Shown here: one piece after another, positions 16,889 through 25,957 of the stretch | Position numbering within the stretch: position 1 is the first letter of the stretch | How the letters are laid out: every line of letters starts with the position of its first letter | Assembly: GCF_009857845.1 (NCBI RefSeq) | Contig: NZ_WWEQ01000018.1 | Span: 1 to 53,109, forward strand | Length of the DNA stretch: 53,109 nt | DNA from: Brevibacterium rongguiense | GTDB lineage: Bacteria > Actinomycetota > Actinomycetes > Actinomycetales > Brevibacteriaceae | Reading direction: 5' to 3' | Translations under genes and position numbers: made by a program | Notes under the pieces: generated by a model | Seen by the model: the letters and a program-made list of their open reading frames with translations, nothing else | Databases searched by the model: none | What the model was told of the DNA's origin: nothing

Positions 16889-18421
16889 ATGGCACTCCCG
16901 TCGCACGACGACATCATCGACCTCGCCCGGCGCGGCCTGCGCGGCTGCGGCGCGGACCTCGACGAGCTGCTGACCGCGGAGGGCAGCGGCACGATCCCCC
17001 TGCGCTCCCCCATCACCGGCCAGGCCCTGGGCCATATGCGAGCCGACGACGCGGCCTCGGCCGATGCCAAGATCGGCAGCGCCGCGGGGGCCTTCGAGCA
17101 GTGGCGCACCGTCCCCGCGCCGGTGCGCGGGCGCGTGGTCCAGCGCTGGGGCGAGCTGCTGGGAGAGCACAAGGAGGACCTCGCCGCCCTCGTCACCGTC
17201 GAGGCCGGCAAGACGCCGTCCGAGGCGGCCGGCGAGGTGCAGGAGATGATCGACATCTGCGAGCTGGCGCTCGGCCAGTCGCGCCAGCTCTTCGGAAAGA
17301 CGCTGCCGAGCGAACGGCCCGGCCACCGGCTCATGGAGACCTGGCACCCGCTGGGCGTCGTCGGCATCATCACCGCGTTCAACTTCCCCGTCGCCGTCTT
17401 CGCGTGGAACACGGCCCTGGCGCTCGTCTGCGGCGACCCGGTGGTGTGGAAGCCCTCCGAGACCTCGACGCTCTCCGCGGTCGGCGCGCACTCGCTGCTG
17501 CGCCGCGCCCTGGAGGAAAACGATGCGCCGGCCGAGCTCAACCAGCTGCTCGTGGGCGACCGCGGGCTGGGCGAGCGCCTCGTCGACGATGAGCGCGTCG
17601 CCCTCGTCTCGGCCACAGGCTCCGTGCGGATGGGCCGCGAGGTGGGGCCGCGAGTCGCACAGCGCTTCGGCCGCGTGCTGCTGGAGCTCGGCGGGAACAA
17701 CGCCGCGATCGTGGCGCCCAGCGCGGACATCGACCTGGCCCTGCGCGGCGTGGTCTTCGCCGCAGCCGGGACCGCCGGCCAGCGCTGCACGACGCTGCGC
17801 CGCCTCATCGTGCACGAGTCGATCGCGGGAGACCTCGTCGACAAGATCGTCGCCGCCTACGGGACGCTGAGCATCGGATCGCCGACTGCCGAGGGCGTCC
17901 TCGTGGGCCCGCTCATCGGCAAGGCCGCGTTCGAGAACATGCAGTCGGCCCTCGAGGCCGCCAAGGCGCAGGGCGGCGAGGTGCTCTGCGGCGGCCAGCG
18001 CGTGCTCGCCGATGAGGCCGCGGACGCCTACTATGTGGAGCCCGCGGTCGTGCGGATGCCGGGTCAGACGGAGATCGTGGAGGCCGAGACCTTCGCCCCC
18101 ATCCTCTACGTCATCGAGTACTCGGACTTCGACGACGCGATCGCGCTCAACAACGCGGTCCCCCAGGGCCTGTCCTCGGCGGTGTTCACTTCCGATATGG
18201 CCGAAGCCGAACGCTTCATCGCCGGCTCCGACACCGGCATCGCCAACGTCAACATCGGCACCTCGGGTGCGGAGATCGGCGGCGCGTTCGGCGGCAACAA
18301 GGAGACCGGCGGCGGGCGCGAATCCGGCACGGACTCGTGGCAGGCCTATATGCGCCAGGCCACGAACACCGTCAACTACTCGGGTGAGCTGCCGCTGGCG
18401 CAGGGCGTCGAGTTCCTCTGA
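16889..18421 (+). CDS. ALDH7-type aldehyde dehydrogenase (candidate piperidine-6-carboxylate dehydrogenase)
   Basis: This 510-residue NAD-dependent aldehyde dehydrogenase has catalytic Cys300 in GQRCTTLRR and general-base Glu266 in LLELGGNNAAIV. VGIITAFNFPVAVFAWN is the cofactor-binding region. The C-terminal block AFGGNKETGGGRESGTDSW and ETFAPILYVIEY are characteristic of the ALDH7 (antiquitin) branch, whose bacterial members oxidise aminoadipate semialdehyde / piperidine-6-carboxylate to 2-aminoadipate in lysine breakdown. The FAD oxidase immediately upstream could make that substrate from pipecolate. GAGCACGACCC before the ATG is a weak ribosome site. A generic succinate-semialdehyde role with gabT is the main alternative. 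Confidence 0.75.
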   Translation: MALPSHDDIIDLARRGLRGCGADLDELLTAEGSGTIPLRSPITGQALGHMRADDAASADAKIGSAAGAFEQWRTVPAPVRGRVVQRWGELLGEHKEDLAALVTVEAGKTPSEAAGEVQEMIDICELALGQSRQLFGKTLPSERPGHRLMETWHPLGVVGIITAFNFPVAVFAWNTALALVCGDPVVWKPSETSTLSAVGAHSLLRRALEENDAPAELNQLLVGDRGLGERLVDDERVALVSATGSVRMGREVGPRVAQRFGRVLLELGGNNAAIVAPSADIDLALRGVVFAAAGTAGQRCTTLRRLIVHESIAGDLVDKIVAAYGTLSIGSPTAEGVLVGPLIGKAAFENMQSALEAAKAQGGEVLCGGQRVLADEAADAYYVEPAVVRMPGQTEIVEAETFAPILYVIEYSDFDDAIALNNAVPQGLSSAVFTSDMAEAERFIAGSDTGIANVNIGTSGAEIGGAFGGNKETGGGRESGTDSWQAYMRQATNTVNYSGELPLAQGVEFL

Positions 18422-18431
18422 GCGGCTGAGC

Positions 18432-18457
18432 GGCGCGCCCGCGCTTGCGGGGGCGCC
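18432..18457. terminator. Hairpin after the ALDH gene
   Basis: GGCGCGCCCGC at 18432-18442 pairs with GCGGGGGCGCC at 18447-18457 with one mismatch and a four-base loop, starting 11 bp after the ALDH stop. The rest of the 190-bp gap to the PucR gene shows no gene, but it holds one copy of the 19-nt dispersed repeat (18542-18560). Confidence 0.55.
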
Positions 18458-18541
18458 GGCGCCCGACTGACCCCTGCGGTGAGGTGCGGAGTGCAGCGGC
18501 CGGGGCCGGCGATGCGATCGCCGCCCCCGGCCGCCGGTGCG

Positions 18542-18560
18542 CCCGCGACTCCGCGCACTG
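18542..18560. repeat. Copy 1 of a 19-nt dispersed intergenic repeat
   Basis: CCCGCGACTCCGCGCACTG occurs here and again exactly at 29103-29121, each time in the short gap between two convergent genes. A looser match (CCCGCACTGAGCG) is at about 14026. The function is unknown. Confidence 0.6.
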
Positions 18561-18612
18561 GGGCGGCCCGCTGGCCAGCCTGGCCATCGCGCGGACCGTC
18601 GAGACGTGCCCG

Positions 18613-19761
18613 TCAGGCCGCGCTCAGCGCGATGACGATATCGGCCACGGTCCGAGGGTCGGAGAGAGGTGTGCCGAGCATCCGCTCGAGTTTGGCCAGG
18701 CGGTAGCGGACGGTGTTCTCATGGATCCGCAGCCTGCGCGCCGTGTGAGACACGGTCCCGCCCTCCCCATAATGCACCGCGACTGTTTCCCACACATCTG
18801 GATCCGCCCGAAGACGATCAAGGCACCGGCGCACTACCGTCTGATCGAATTGGGACCGCAGGCGAGCCGCAGCCCATTCGAACGGCCGCATGTCATCGAC
18901 GGCGACCAAGCGGTTCCCGCGTACCCGAGCAGGTGCCACGGCAGCCGCGGTGTCGGCAGCGGTGAGCATCTCGGGAATCCGCGAGAGTGCGACAAACGGC
19001 TCCGAAACACCGCCTACTGCCCGCTCGACGGGAAGTACCTGGTCGATCGCAAGGTGCGCCGCGAAGACCAGCGTGTATTCCGCGTCCCTCGCTGAACGCG
19101 CGGTCTCAGCGGTGAGTACCGGGCCGTCCGACCACGCGTCAGTCGAACCGCTCAGCGCAGTCCACGGCTCTCCGCTGGACTCTGCGAGCGGGGCCATGCC
19201 TCGCGCTGCCTCTGTGCGGATTACCACCCGCGCAACTCGAACCGGCTCCCAGCTCTCGAAGCCCATCGCCTCCATGGCGCGCCAGAGCGCGGGTTCACGC
19301 GCTGAGGAAATTCCCTGCTGCAGGGTCCTGACAAGCTGCTCCGATTCAGTGCGCCGACTGCTCACCGCGAGCGCATTGAAACTCGAGAAGGAGCGCAGGA
19401 GCTTTCCCCTACACTCCAGCACGGTGCGCACGAGCTCGTTGGAATCGCTGGCTTCGTCATCGCTGCCCGAAACGACCCGCGCGACGACGAGCCCGTAGGA
19501 CTGCCCGCGTATGCGGATGTCGAGCCGGTGCAGGGCCCAGCGGCCGATGCGTCCGCGCGCTTCGGAGCTCTCGTGCAGCCAACCCGAGATCAGCCGAGCC
19601 GGGGCAGAGCCGACAGACCGCGCGATCTCGCCTCGCTCTGTCACGACAACCACGGACGCGTCACAGATGCCGCCGGCGCGCCTGATGAGCGATTCGAGCG
19701 GATCCGCATCGGCCATGGAGGTCAGCAGCTGATCCAGCACCCATTCGCGCGTCCGAGCCAT
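18613..19761 (-). CDS. PucR-family transcriptional regulator
   Basis: This is 382 residues from the ATG at 19761, preceded by a perfect AGGAGG (CAAGGAGGAGC-ATG). The C-terminal 70 residues form the PucR helix-turn-helix: LRADPDVWETVAVHYGEGG, then VSHTARRLRIHENTVRYRLAKLERMLG. The N-terminal half (SLIRRAGGICDASVVVVTERGEIA) resembles a small-molecule sensing fold. PucR proteins commonly control purine, hydantoin or amino-acid catabolic genes. It is divergent from hyuA-hyuB with 113 bp between starts, so those genes are the likely target. Codon use is less GC-biased than in the surrounding genes, as in hyuAB. Confidence 0.85.
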   Translation of the reverse strand: MARTREWVLDQLLTSMADADPLESLIRRAGGICDASVVVVTERGEIARSVGSAPARLISGWLHESSEARGRIGRWALHRLDIRIRGQSYGLVVARVVSGSDDEASDSNELVRTVLECRGKLLRSFSSFNALAVSSRRTESEQLVRTLQQGISSAREPALWRAMEAMGFESWEPVRVARVVIRTEAARGMAPLAESSGEPWTALSGSTDAWSDGPVLTAETARSARDAEYTLVFAAHLAIDQVLPVERAVGGVSEPFVALSRIPEMLTAADTAAAVAPARVRGNRLVAVDDMRPFEWAAARLRSQFDQTVVRRCLDRLRADPDVWETVAVHYGEGGTVSHTARRLRIHENTVRYRLAKLERMLGTPLSDPRTVADIVIALSAA

Positions 19762-19782
19762 GCTCCTCCTTGTGAATTTTCC

Positions 19783-19801
19783 AAATCCTACCCTGGGATT
19801 T
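19783..19801. promoter_or_regulatory. Inverted repeat AAATCC-N7-GGATTT, candidate PucR operator
   Basis: A 6-bp inverted repeat with a 7-bp spacer lies between the divergent PucR and hyuA starts, in an A/T-rich patch. Position and symmetry suggest an operator; binding is inferred. Confidence 0.45.
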
Positions 19802-19874
19802 CTCCGCATCCACATTGCACTCGACCGCCTCCCCCGCCAGGCCGTGAAGCACATCACCTATCAAGGAGAGTCAG

Positions 19875-21920
19875 ATGGCCGATCTCCGAGTCGCCGTTGA
19901 CGTTGGAGGAACCTTTACCGACGTCTGTATTTTCGACCAAGACGAGCAGCAAATGAGCGTGACCAAGGTTCCCTCCACCCCGGACGATCCTATGGAGGCC
20001 GTCCTCAACGGCGTTGCTCGCGCCGGTATTGACCTCGGCGATGTGCGCCTCTTCTCACACGGAACAACCGTTGCCACCAACGCGCTCATCACCCGCAAGT
20101 TCCCCAAGGCGGCTATGGTGACGACCGAGGGGTTCCGCGACGTCATCGAAATCCGCGACGGCACGAAGGACAATCTCTGGGATGCCTACGCAGACGTCAG
20201 CGGACCGTACATCCGGCGCAGGGACCGATTCGAGGTGCCCGAGCGCATTGACTACCGCGGCAATGTCGTGACACCCCTCGACGCAGACGCAGCGCGCAGC
20301 CTCGCGCAGCTCCTCAAACGGCGCGGTGTCGACACGGTCGCCGTCTGCTTCCTCAACTCCTATGCCAATCCGGAGAGCGAGGAGCGCATGCGCGAGATCC
20401 TGCAGCGCGAACTCCCGGAAGCGAGCATTTCGACCTCCGCTGAGGTCCTGCCGGAGATCTTCGAACACAACCGCTTCAACACAACCGTGGCCAATGCGGT
20501 CCTCGGCCCGCTGGTTTCCGGCTATGTGAATGCGCTCGACGCCCGCCTCACTGAGGGAGGCTACGGGGGAGAACTGCTTCTCCTGCACTCGGGGGGCGGT
20601 TCAATGACGTCGCAGATGGTCACGAAGTTCCCTGTGCGACTCGCTGCCTCCGGTATTGCAGCCGGCGCGATCGCCGCCCAGCACATCGCCGAACAGTGCG
20701 GGTTCGACAATGCTGTCGGCCTCGATATGGGAGGCACCTCGACCGATATCTCACTCATCGCGGACGGTGAGCTGCGGGAGACCAACGAATGGGAGGTGGA
20801 GTACGGCCACCCGATTGTCTTCCCCAGCATCGAGGTGCTGACGATCGGCGCGGGGGGCGGATCCCTCGCTCACATCGACGTTGCGGGCTCGCTGCGCAAC
20901 GGGCCGCAATCGGCGGGTGCACAACCGGGTCCTGCCTGCTACGACCGTGGAGGTGAGGAACCCACGAACACGGATGCCAACCTCTGGCTCAATCGCCTCG
21001 GCACAGACTTGGCCGACGGGGAAATGCTGCTCGACCGGGAGCGCGCACGCACAGCCATCGCCGAGCGCATCGCGAATCCGCTGGGACTCGACGTCGATAC
21101 GGCGGCCGATTCCATCCTGCGCGTAGCCAATGCCAACATGGCAGACGCCGTGCGCCTCGTGTCGATTCGCAGAGGCCTCGATCCACGGGATTTCGCCCTC
21201 ATCGCCTTCGGCGGCGCCGGGGCGCTGCACGGCGCCGAGGTGGCCCGAGAGCTCAACATCCCCACGGTGATAGTGCCGCCCAGCCCCGGTGTCACCTCTG
21301 CGCTGGGCTGCTTGCTGGTCGACATCCAACACGATCTGTCACAGATGTACACGGCTGCCGCAGCAGACACGGATGCCCATGACATCGATGAAGCGTTTGC
21401 GCAGTTGGAAACCGAAGGACGGGAACGGCTGCGCCATGAAGGCGTGGACGAAGCCGACTCAGTGCTGCGCCGGGGGATCTCCATGCGCTATCAGGGCCAG
21501 TGGCGCTCGCTGCAGGTGACGATGGGAAGCGGTCCAGACGCTCTCGAGCAGGCCATTCAGACGTTCCACGAAGAACACGAAAAGCAGTTCGCGTTTCGTC
21601 AGGACTCCACCCCGGTGGAGATCTACCAGCTCCACCTCAAGGCACTCGGAAAGACACCGAAGCCCACGTTCACCCCGGAATCCGAGAGCGCCGGCGGGAC
21701 CCCTGAGCCGAAAGGCGAGCGCGAGGTGTTCTTCGAGGGCAGGTGGTTGACTACCCCCGTCTACCAGCGAGAAGAGCTGCGCGCAGGCCAGACCCTGCCC
21801 GGGCCGGCAATCATCGACCAGCTCGATTCCACCACCGTCGTCCCACCTGCTGCCCATGCATCCATTGACGGCTGGCACAACATCCGCATCGACCTGAGCG
21901 AAGGCAAGGACAAGCGATGA
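19875..21920 (+). CDS. hyuA: Hydantoinase/oxoprolinase family protein, subunit A (HyuA)
   Basis: This 681-residue protein is near the usual HyuA length. An actin-like ATPase start, LRVAVDVGGTFTDVCIFDQD, is followed by the second phosphate motif GLDMGGTSTDISLIADGE and the third, [20 protein letters not shown]. The family couples ATP hydrolysis to opening of cyclic amides such as N-methylhydantoins or 5-oxoproline, with HyuB as partner; acetone carboxylases share the fold. AAGGAGAG lies just before the ATG. The stop overlaps hyuB by four bases (ATGA), so the two are translationally coupled. Third-position GC is lower than in flanking genes. Confidence 0.85.
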   Translation: MADLRVAVDVGGTFTDVCIFDQDEQQMSVTKVPSTPDDPMEAVLNGVARAGIDLGDVRLFSHGTTVATNALITRKFPKAAMVTTEGFRDVIEIRDGTKDNLWDAYADVSGPYIRRRDRFEVPERIDYRGNVVTPLDADAARSLAQLLKRRGVDTVAVCFLNSYANPESEERMREILQRELPEASISTSAEVLPEIFEHNRFNTTVANAVLGPLVSGYVNALDARLTEGGYGGELLLLHSGGGSMTSQMVTKFPVRLAASGIAAGAIAAQHIAEQCGFDNAVGLDMGGTSTDISLIADGELRETNEWEVEYGHPIVFPSIEVLTIGAGGGSLAHIDVAGSLRNGPQSAGAQPGPACYDRGGEEPTNTDANLWLNRLGTDLADGEMLLDRERARTAIAERIANPLGLDVDTAADSILRVANANMADAVRLVSIRRGLDPRDFALIAFGGAGALHGAEVARELNIPTVIVPPSPGVTSALGCLLVDIQHDLSQMYTAAAADTDAHDIDEAFAQLETEGRERLRHEGVDEADSVLRRGISMRYQGQWRSLQVTMGSGPDALEQAIQTFHEEHEKQFAFRQDSTPVEIYQLHLKALGKTPKPTFTPESESAGGTPEPKGEREVFFEGRWLTTPVYQREELRAGQTLPGPAIIDQLDSTTVVPPAAHASIDGWHNIRIDLSEGKDKR

Positions 21921-23899
21921 ACACGGCACCCCCTACCAAGACAGCGGGCGGGCGCGAGCTCGATCCCGTGACGTTCGAAGTGCTGAAGAACGCGTTCGCC
22001 ACGAGCGTCGACCTGATGAGCGAGCAGATCCTGCGCACCTGCTACTCCTTCGTCATCTACTCCCGCGACTTCTCCTCGGCACTCTGCGATCGCCACGGGA
22101 ACACAGTCATGCAGGGAAGCGCGGACATCGCCGTGCACGTGGGCACTCTCCACTTCCAGTGCAAGGCCGTCATGGAGGAGTTCGGAGACGACATTCACCC
22201 CGGAGACGTCTTCATGATCAACGACCCCTACCGGGGCGGTACGCACTTCAACGACGTCAGCTTCATCCGGCCCATCTTCGCGGAAGAGGAGATCATCGGG
22301 TTCGCGCAGAACAAGGGGCACTGGGCCGATATCGGCGGCAGCGTGCCCGGTTCTTTCGACGTGAGCGCGAGCGAACACTTCGGTGAGGGATTGCGCATCA
22401 CCCCCCTGCGCATCTGGAGCGGTGGGCGCTTCCTCCACGATGTCGCACAGCTCCTCGTTTTCAACACCCGTGCCCCCGACCAGGCCATGGGCGATCTGCA
22501 CGCGCAGTCGGAGGCAACCGCGGTCTGCGAGCGCGAAGTCCTCCGACTTATCGAGAAGTACTTGAAGGACACCGTCCTCGAGGCCATGCAGGAAACCCAG
22601 GACTACGTCTGCCGAACGGTCCTGGAGAGCCTCCGGGAGTTGCCGCAGGGCGAGTGGGAAACGGTTGACTACCTGGATGAGGACCCTGCGAACGGAGAGG
22701 GCCTCGTACCCGTTCGAGTGAAGCTCCGACTCGACGGCGAGGGCATCCACTACGACCTGACGGGTTCTGCACCAGCCGTCTCCACGTTCCTCAACTCCGG
22801 GTACGGAACCACGTTCTCCGCCGTGTACGCCGGCACGAAGACCTTCTTCCCCGAGGTGCCCCTGAACTCCGGGTTCTACGAGGCAGTGACTGCGGACATC
22901 GGCGACGAGGGAACCGTCGTCAACGCAGGATGGCCGCATGCAGTCACAGGCTTCTGCTCCGGTCCGTACGAGAAGGTGATGAACGCGGTCTTCGAACTGT
23001 GGAGCCAGATCATCCCCGAACGCGCCATGGCGTGCGCGTTCAACCTCGAGTACCTATTGGTCGGCGGTCATGACGACCGCGTTTCCGCGAGCCCGTATTT
23101 CATGTGGTACGACTGGATGGCCGGTGGCTGGGGTGGCCGGTCCACCAAGGACGGGTCATCGGCCACTGCACCCGTCTTCGGCACCGGGCTGGCTGTCCAG
23201 CCCGTCGAAGGCCAGGAACGACTTTCGCCCGTCCTCACCACGCAGCATGCGATCAGCCGTGACTCCGGCGGCCCAGGCCGCTACCGGGGCGGCTGCGGCA
23301 TCGACAAGGGCGGCATCCTCACCGATGCGGCCGGGACGGTGATGAGCTATTGCTGTGACCGCGGCCGGTCAGTGACATGGGGCATTCAGGGAGGCCTGCC
23401 CTCGATTCCCCACGGCGTGTGGTTGAACCCCGACGCCGCAGACAGACGCTACCTCGGCGCAGCGTTCTCCAATGTGCCGATCGGCCCAGGAGACCACTTT
23501 CAGCAGCCCTCCGCCGGAGGAGGCGGTTACGGCGATCCCCTCGAACGCCCAGCAGCCGAGGTGCTCGAAGACGTGATCGACGACTACGTCTCCGTCGAGC
23601 GCGCGGCGAAGGACTACGGCGTCGCCATCATCATCAACGATGCAGAGCTCGATGACTACGAGATCGACGAGGCCGGAACGCAGGAACTGCGCATCCGGAT
23701 CAGGGCAGAGCGCCTCGGGTGGCTGGACGAGGACCCTGCCGGGGTGGCCGAGCGCTTCCGCGCCGGCGACCTCGACACGCACGACGTGGTGCGCCGCTAC
23801 GGCGTCATCCTCGATTGGGGGACGGGAGAGCTCCAGCCGAATTCCACTGAGCAGTTCCGGGAGAGCATGCGGAAGCGCTCCGCACAGCACTGGCACTGA
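21917..23899 (+). CDS. hyuB: Hydantoinase B/oxoprolinase family protein (HyuB)
   Basis: This 660-residue protein overlaps hyuA by ATGA. It begins LDPVTFEVLKNAFATSVDLMSEQILRTCYS, then GDVFMINDPYRGGTHFNDVSFIRPIF and IGFAQNKGHWADIGGSVPGS; these are core motifs of the hydantoinase B family, including the His/Asp residues that bind metal. C-terminal GGPGRYRGGCGIDKGG and QQPSAGGGGYGDPLERP are also conserved. It forms the catalytic complex with HyuA. No separate racemase or carbamoylase gene is adjacent, so the physiological substrate is open. Confidence 0.85.
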   Translation: MNTAPPTKTAGGRELDPVTFEVLKNAFATSVDLMSEQILRTCYSFVIYSRDFSSALCDRHGNTVMQGSADIAVHVGTLHFQCKAVMEEFGDDIHPGDVFMINDPYRGGTHFNDVSFIRPIFAEEEIIGFAQNKGHWADIGGSVPGSFDVSASEHFGEGLRITPLRIWSGGRFLHDVAQLLVFNTRAPDQAMGDLHAQSEATAVCEREVLRLIEKYLKDTVLEAMQETQDYVCRTVLESLRELPQGEWETVDYLDEDPANGEGLVPVRVKLRLDGEGIHYDLTGSAPAVSTFLNSGYGTTFSAVYAGTKTFFPEVPLNSGFYEAVTADIGDEGTVVNAGWPHAVTGFCSGPYEKVMNAVFELWSQIIPERAMACAFNLEYLLVGGHDDRVSASPYFMWYDWMAGGWGGRSTKDGSSATAPVFGTGLAVQPVEGQERLSPVLTTQHAISRDSGGPGRYRGGCGIDKGGILTDAAGTVMSYCCDRGRSVTWGIQGGLPSIPHGVWLNPDAADRRYLGAAFSNVPIGPGDHFQQPSAGGGGYGDPLERPAAEVLEDVIDDYVSVERAAKDYGVAIIINDAELDDYEIDEAGTQELRIRIRAERLGWLDEDPAGVAERFRAGDLDTHDVVRRYGVILDWGTGELQPNSTEQFRESMRKRSAQHWH

Positions 23900-23918
23900 C
23901 CTGGCCGACGTCCGTGGA

Positions 23919-23945
23919 CGGAACGACTGCACCGACAGCGTTCCG
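23919..23945. terminator. Weak hairpin after hyuB
   Basis: CGGAACG at 23919-23925 pairs with CGTTCCG at 23939-23945 across a 13-base loop, between the convergent hyuB and the DadA-like gene. Confidence 0.35.
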
Positions 23946-24050
23946 CCCACGAGGCGTCTGACCCGACTGTGACTGTGACCGTGGAACGGTCTCCTGGGGT
24001 TCGACCAGCTGTGGGCGTGGTGACTGCCGCCGTCGCGTCTCAGACCCCGC

Positions 24051-25274
24051 CTACGACCGGGCGAGCAGCGCGGCCACGGCCTCACCGGTTGCGGGCCCCA
24101 GGGCCATGCCCCACATCCCGTGGCCGGCCGCCACGGCGACGCGGGCGTCGAGGCGGCGGATGACTGGGCGGCCATCGGCGGTCACGGGGCGCGGGCCCAC
24201 CCATTCATCCCGCCGCGAACTGAGGTCCACGCCGCGCAGGTAGGGCTGGGCGGCGGCCGCAATGCGCGAGGCCGCTGCGCGTCGGGCCGGCGCATCCGGT
24301 GCGGCGAACTCCATCGTGCCCGCCACGCGCACACCGCCGCCGTAGGGGGTGAGCACGGTGCGCTCACCGGGCAGGTAGACCGGGCCGGCCCGCAGCGCAT
24401 GCGCGGCGCGAGCGGTGTCGACGCCATCGGCGAAGGCCGCGCTGAACGAATAGCCGCGGCCACTGTGCACCCCCACCCGGGCCCGCGCACCGAGGATGCT
24501 CGTCAGGATCCCATCGGTCCACGCTCCCGCGCAGACAACGAGCCGATCCGCCGCCAGCACCTCTCCCGCGCCGGTGAGCACGCTCACCGCGCGGTTTCCC
24601 GAATGGCCCGATACCACCCTGGTATGCTCCCGCAGCTCAACGCCGTGCTCGAGCACCGCGCGCCGCAGGGCCGCGCCGAAGCGCCCCGGGTCCACATACG
24701 CCTGCCCGTGGACGGCGAGCACGGCCCGGATGCGGTCTGAGAAGAAGGGCGCCTCCCCCGGCTCCGCGCGTTCGACGCTCACCTCCGCGCCGGCCTCTTC
24801 GAGCTGGGCGAGCTCCGCGGCGAAGGCCTCGGCTTCTGCCTCACTGGTGCAGCCCACGGTGATGGGCGCGCGCCGCAGCGGCGCATCGACACCCGCGGCG
24901 CGCAGGTCGTCGTACGCCCCGAGCGCGCGCGCCACGAGGGGCGCTGTGCTCTGCACGGCCGCGTGGAATCGCGCCTCGGTCATCTGCAGGGCGAGCCTCG
25001 TGAGCAGAAGCCCCGTCCCGGGGGTGGGCCGTGGCACGGAGAGCGCCGGGCTGCCGCGCAGGAGACCGCCCACCGCCGAGCGCCACGCACCCGGGGGCGT
25101 CAGCGGGGCGACGAGCCCCGGGCAGATCCATCCCGCGTTGCCCCAGCTGGCACCGCGGCCGGCCTCACCGCGCTCCACGACGGTGACGCGATAGCCCGAG
25201 CGCGCGAGGTGCAGGGCCGAGGAAAGGCCCACGATCCCCGCGCCGACGACCAGTACCGAGCCCGCATCGACCAC
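24051..25274 (-). CDS. DadA-like FAD-dependent D-amino acid/imino acid dehydrogenase
   Basis: This is 407 residues from a GTG at 25274, chosen because AAGGAG lies nine bases upstream and the protein then begins directly before the FAD motif. SVLVVGAGIVGLSSALHLARSGYRVTVVERG is the Rossmann fold, and GASWGNAGWICPGLVAPLTPPG is the DadA-type segment. The C-terminal DAO block is GPRPVTADGRPVIRRL then VAAGHGMWGMALGPATGEAVA. It would oxidise a D-amino acid or related amine to the keto acid. Its position as last gene of an amino-acid ABC transporter operon (29-bp gap) suggests that the imported compound is its substrate. Confidence 0.8.
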   Translation of the reverse strand: MVDAGSVLVVGAGIVGLSSALHLARSGYRVTVVERGEAGRGASWGNAGWICPGLVAPLTPPGAWRSAVGGLLRGSPALSVPRPTPGTGLLLTRLALQMTEARFHAAVQSTAPLVARALGAYDDLRAAGVDAPLRRAPITVGCTSEAEAEAFAAELAQLEEAGAEVSVERAEPGEAPFFSDRIRAVLAVHGQAYVDPGRFGAALRRAVLEHGVELREHTRVVSGHSGNRAVSVLTGAGEVLAADRLVVCAGAWTDGILTSILGARARVGVHSGRGYSFSAAFADGVDTARAAHALRAGPVYLPGERTVLTPYGGGVRVAGTMEFAAPDAPARRAAASRIAAAAQPYLRGVDLSSRRDEWVGPRPVTADGRPVIRRLDARVAVAAGHGMWGMALGPATGEAVAALLARS

Positions 25275-25303
25275 AGCCTGCTGCTCCTTCCCGCCGGAGC
25301 GGA

Positions 25304-25957
25304 TCACAGATGCTTGTTCAGCCGCTTCTCGACGAGCACCGAAAGCCACGTGGCCGGGATTGAGATCATCGCGTAGAGGATGCCGGCCAACACGAAGACG
25401 GTCAGATACTTGAACGTCGACGAGCCGATCGAGTACGCCTGGCTCATGAGCTCCGGCACCGTCACGGTGTACGCGAGCGACGTCGTCTGGAACAGGATGA
25501 CCGCGAAGCCCATGAGGGAGGGCAGCGCGATCCGCCAGCCCTGCGGGATGACGATGTAGCGCAGCGTATCCCCCCAGGTCATTCCCAGCGCCTCCGCTCC
25601 CTCGATCTCCCCCTGCGGCACCCCGGAGAGCCCGCCCCGCAGGTATTCGGCGCAGTACGCCCCGGTGGTCCAGGTCAGCGCGAGCGTCGCCGAGGCCATG
25701 GCGCTGAGGGTGAGGCCCGCGGTCGGCAGGCCGAAGTACATGAACTGGAGGACGACGAGCGCGGGCGCTCCCCTGCCCACCTCGACGAACGCAACGGAAA
25801 GCCAGTGGAGAACCGGATTGTGCGAGCGGATGCCGAACGCCAGCACGGTGGCGAGCGGCAGGCCGAAGAGCAGCGAGAGAAGGGTCAGGAGCAGGCTGAC
25901 CCGCAGGCCGCCCAGCAGGGCCGGCAGGAATTCCTGGGCATCGGCGAAGAAGGTCAT
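25304..25957 (-). CDS. Polar amino acid ABC transporter permease (second subunit)
   Basis: This 217-residue HisM-type permease starts MTFFADAQEFLPALLGGLRVSLLLTLLSLLFG. The EAA loop is IEGAEALGMTWGDTLRYIVIPQGWRIALPSL, which contacts the ATPase. ALTWTTGAYCAEYLRGGLSGVPQGE is the conserved preceding loop. Five hydrophobic segments are visible. The ATG overlaps the first permease's stop by four bases. It acts in the cytoplasmic membrane with the permease at 25954 and the ATPase at 26591. Confidence 0.85.
   Translation of the reverse strand: MTFFADAQEFLPALLGGLRVSLLLTLLSLLFGLPLATVLAFGIRSHNPVLHWLSVAFVEVGRGAPALVVLQFMYFGLPTAGLTLSAMASATLALTWTTGAYCAEYLRGGLSGVPQGEIEGAEALGMTWGDTLRYIVIPQGWRIALPSLMGFAVILFQTTSLAYTVTVPELMSQAYSIGSSTFKYLTVFVLAGILYAMISIPATWLSVLVEKRLNKHL

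Noticed and set aside
15329-17815. Minus-strand 828-codon frame opposite the oxidase and ALDH genes
   Set aside because: It is the complement of two genes with intact catalytic motifs and has no ribosome site or domain.
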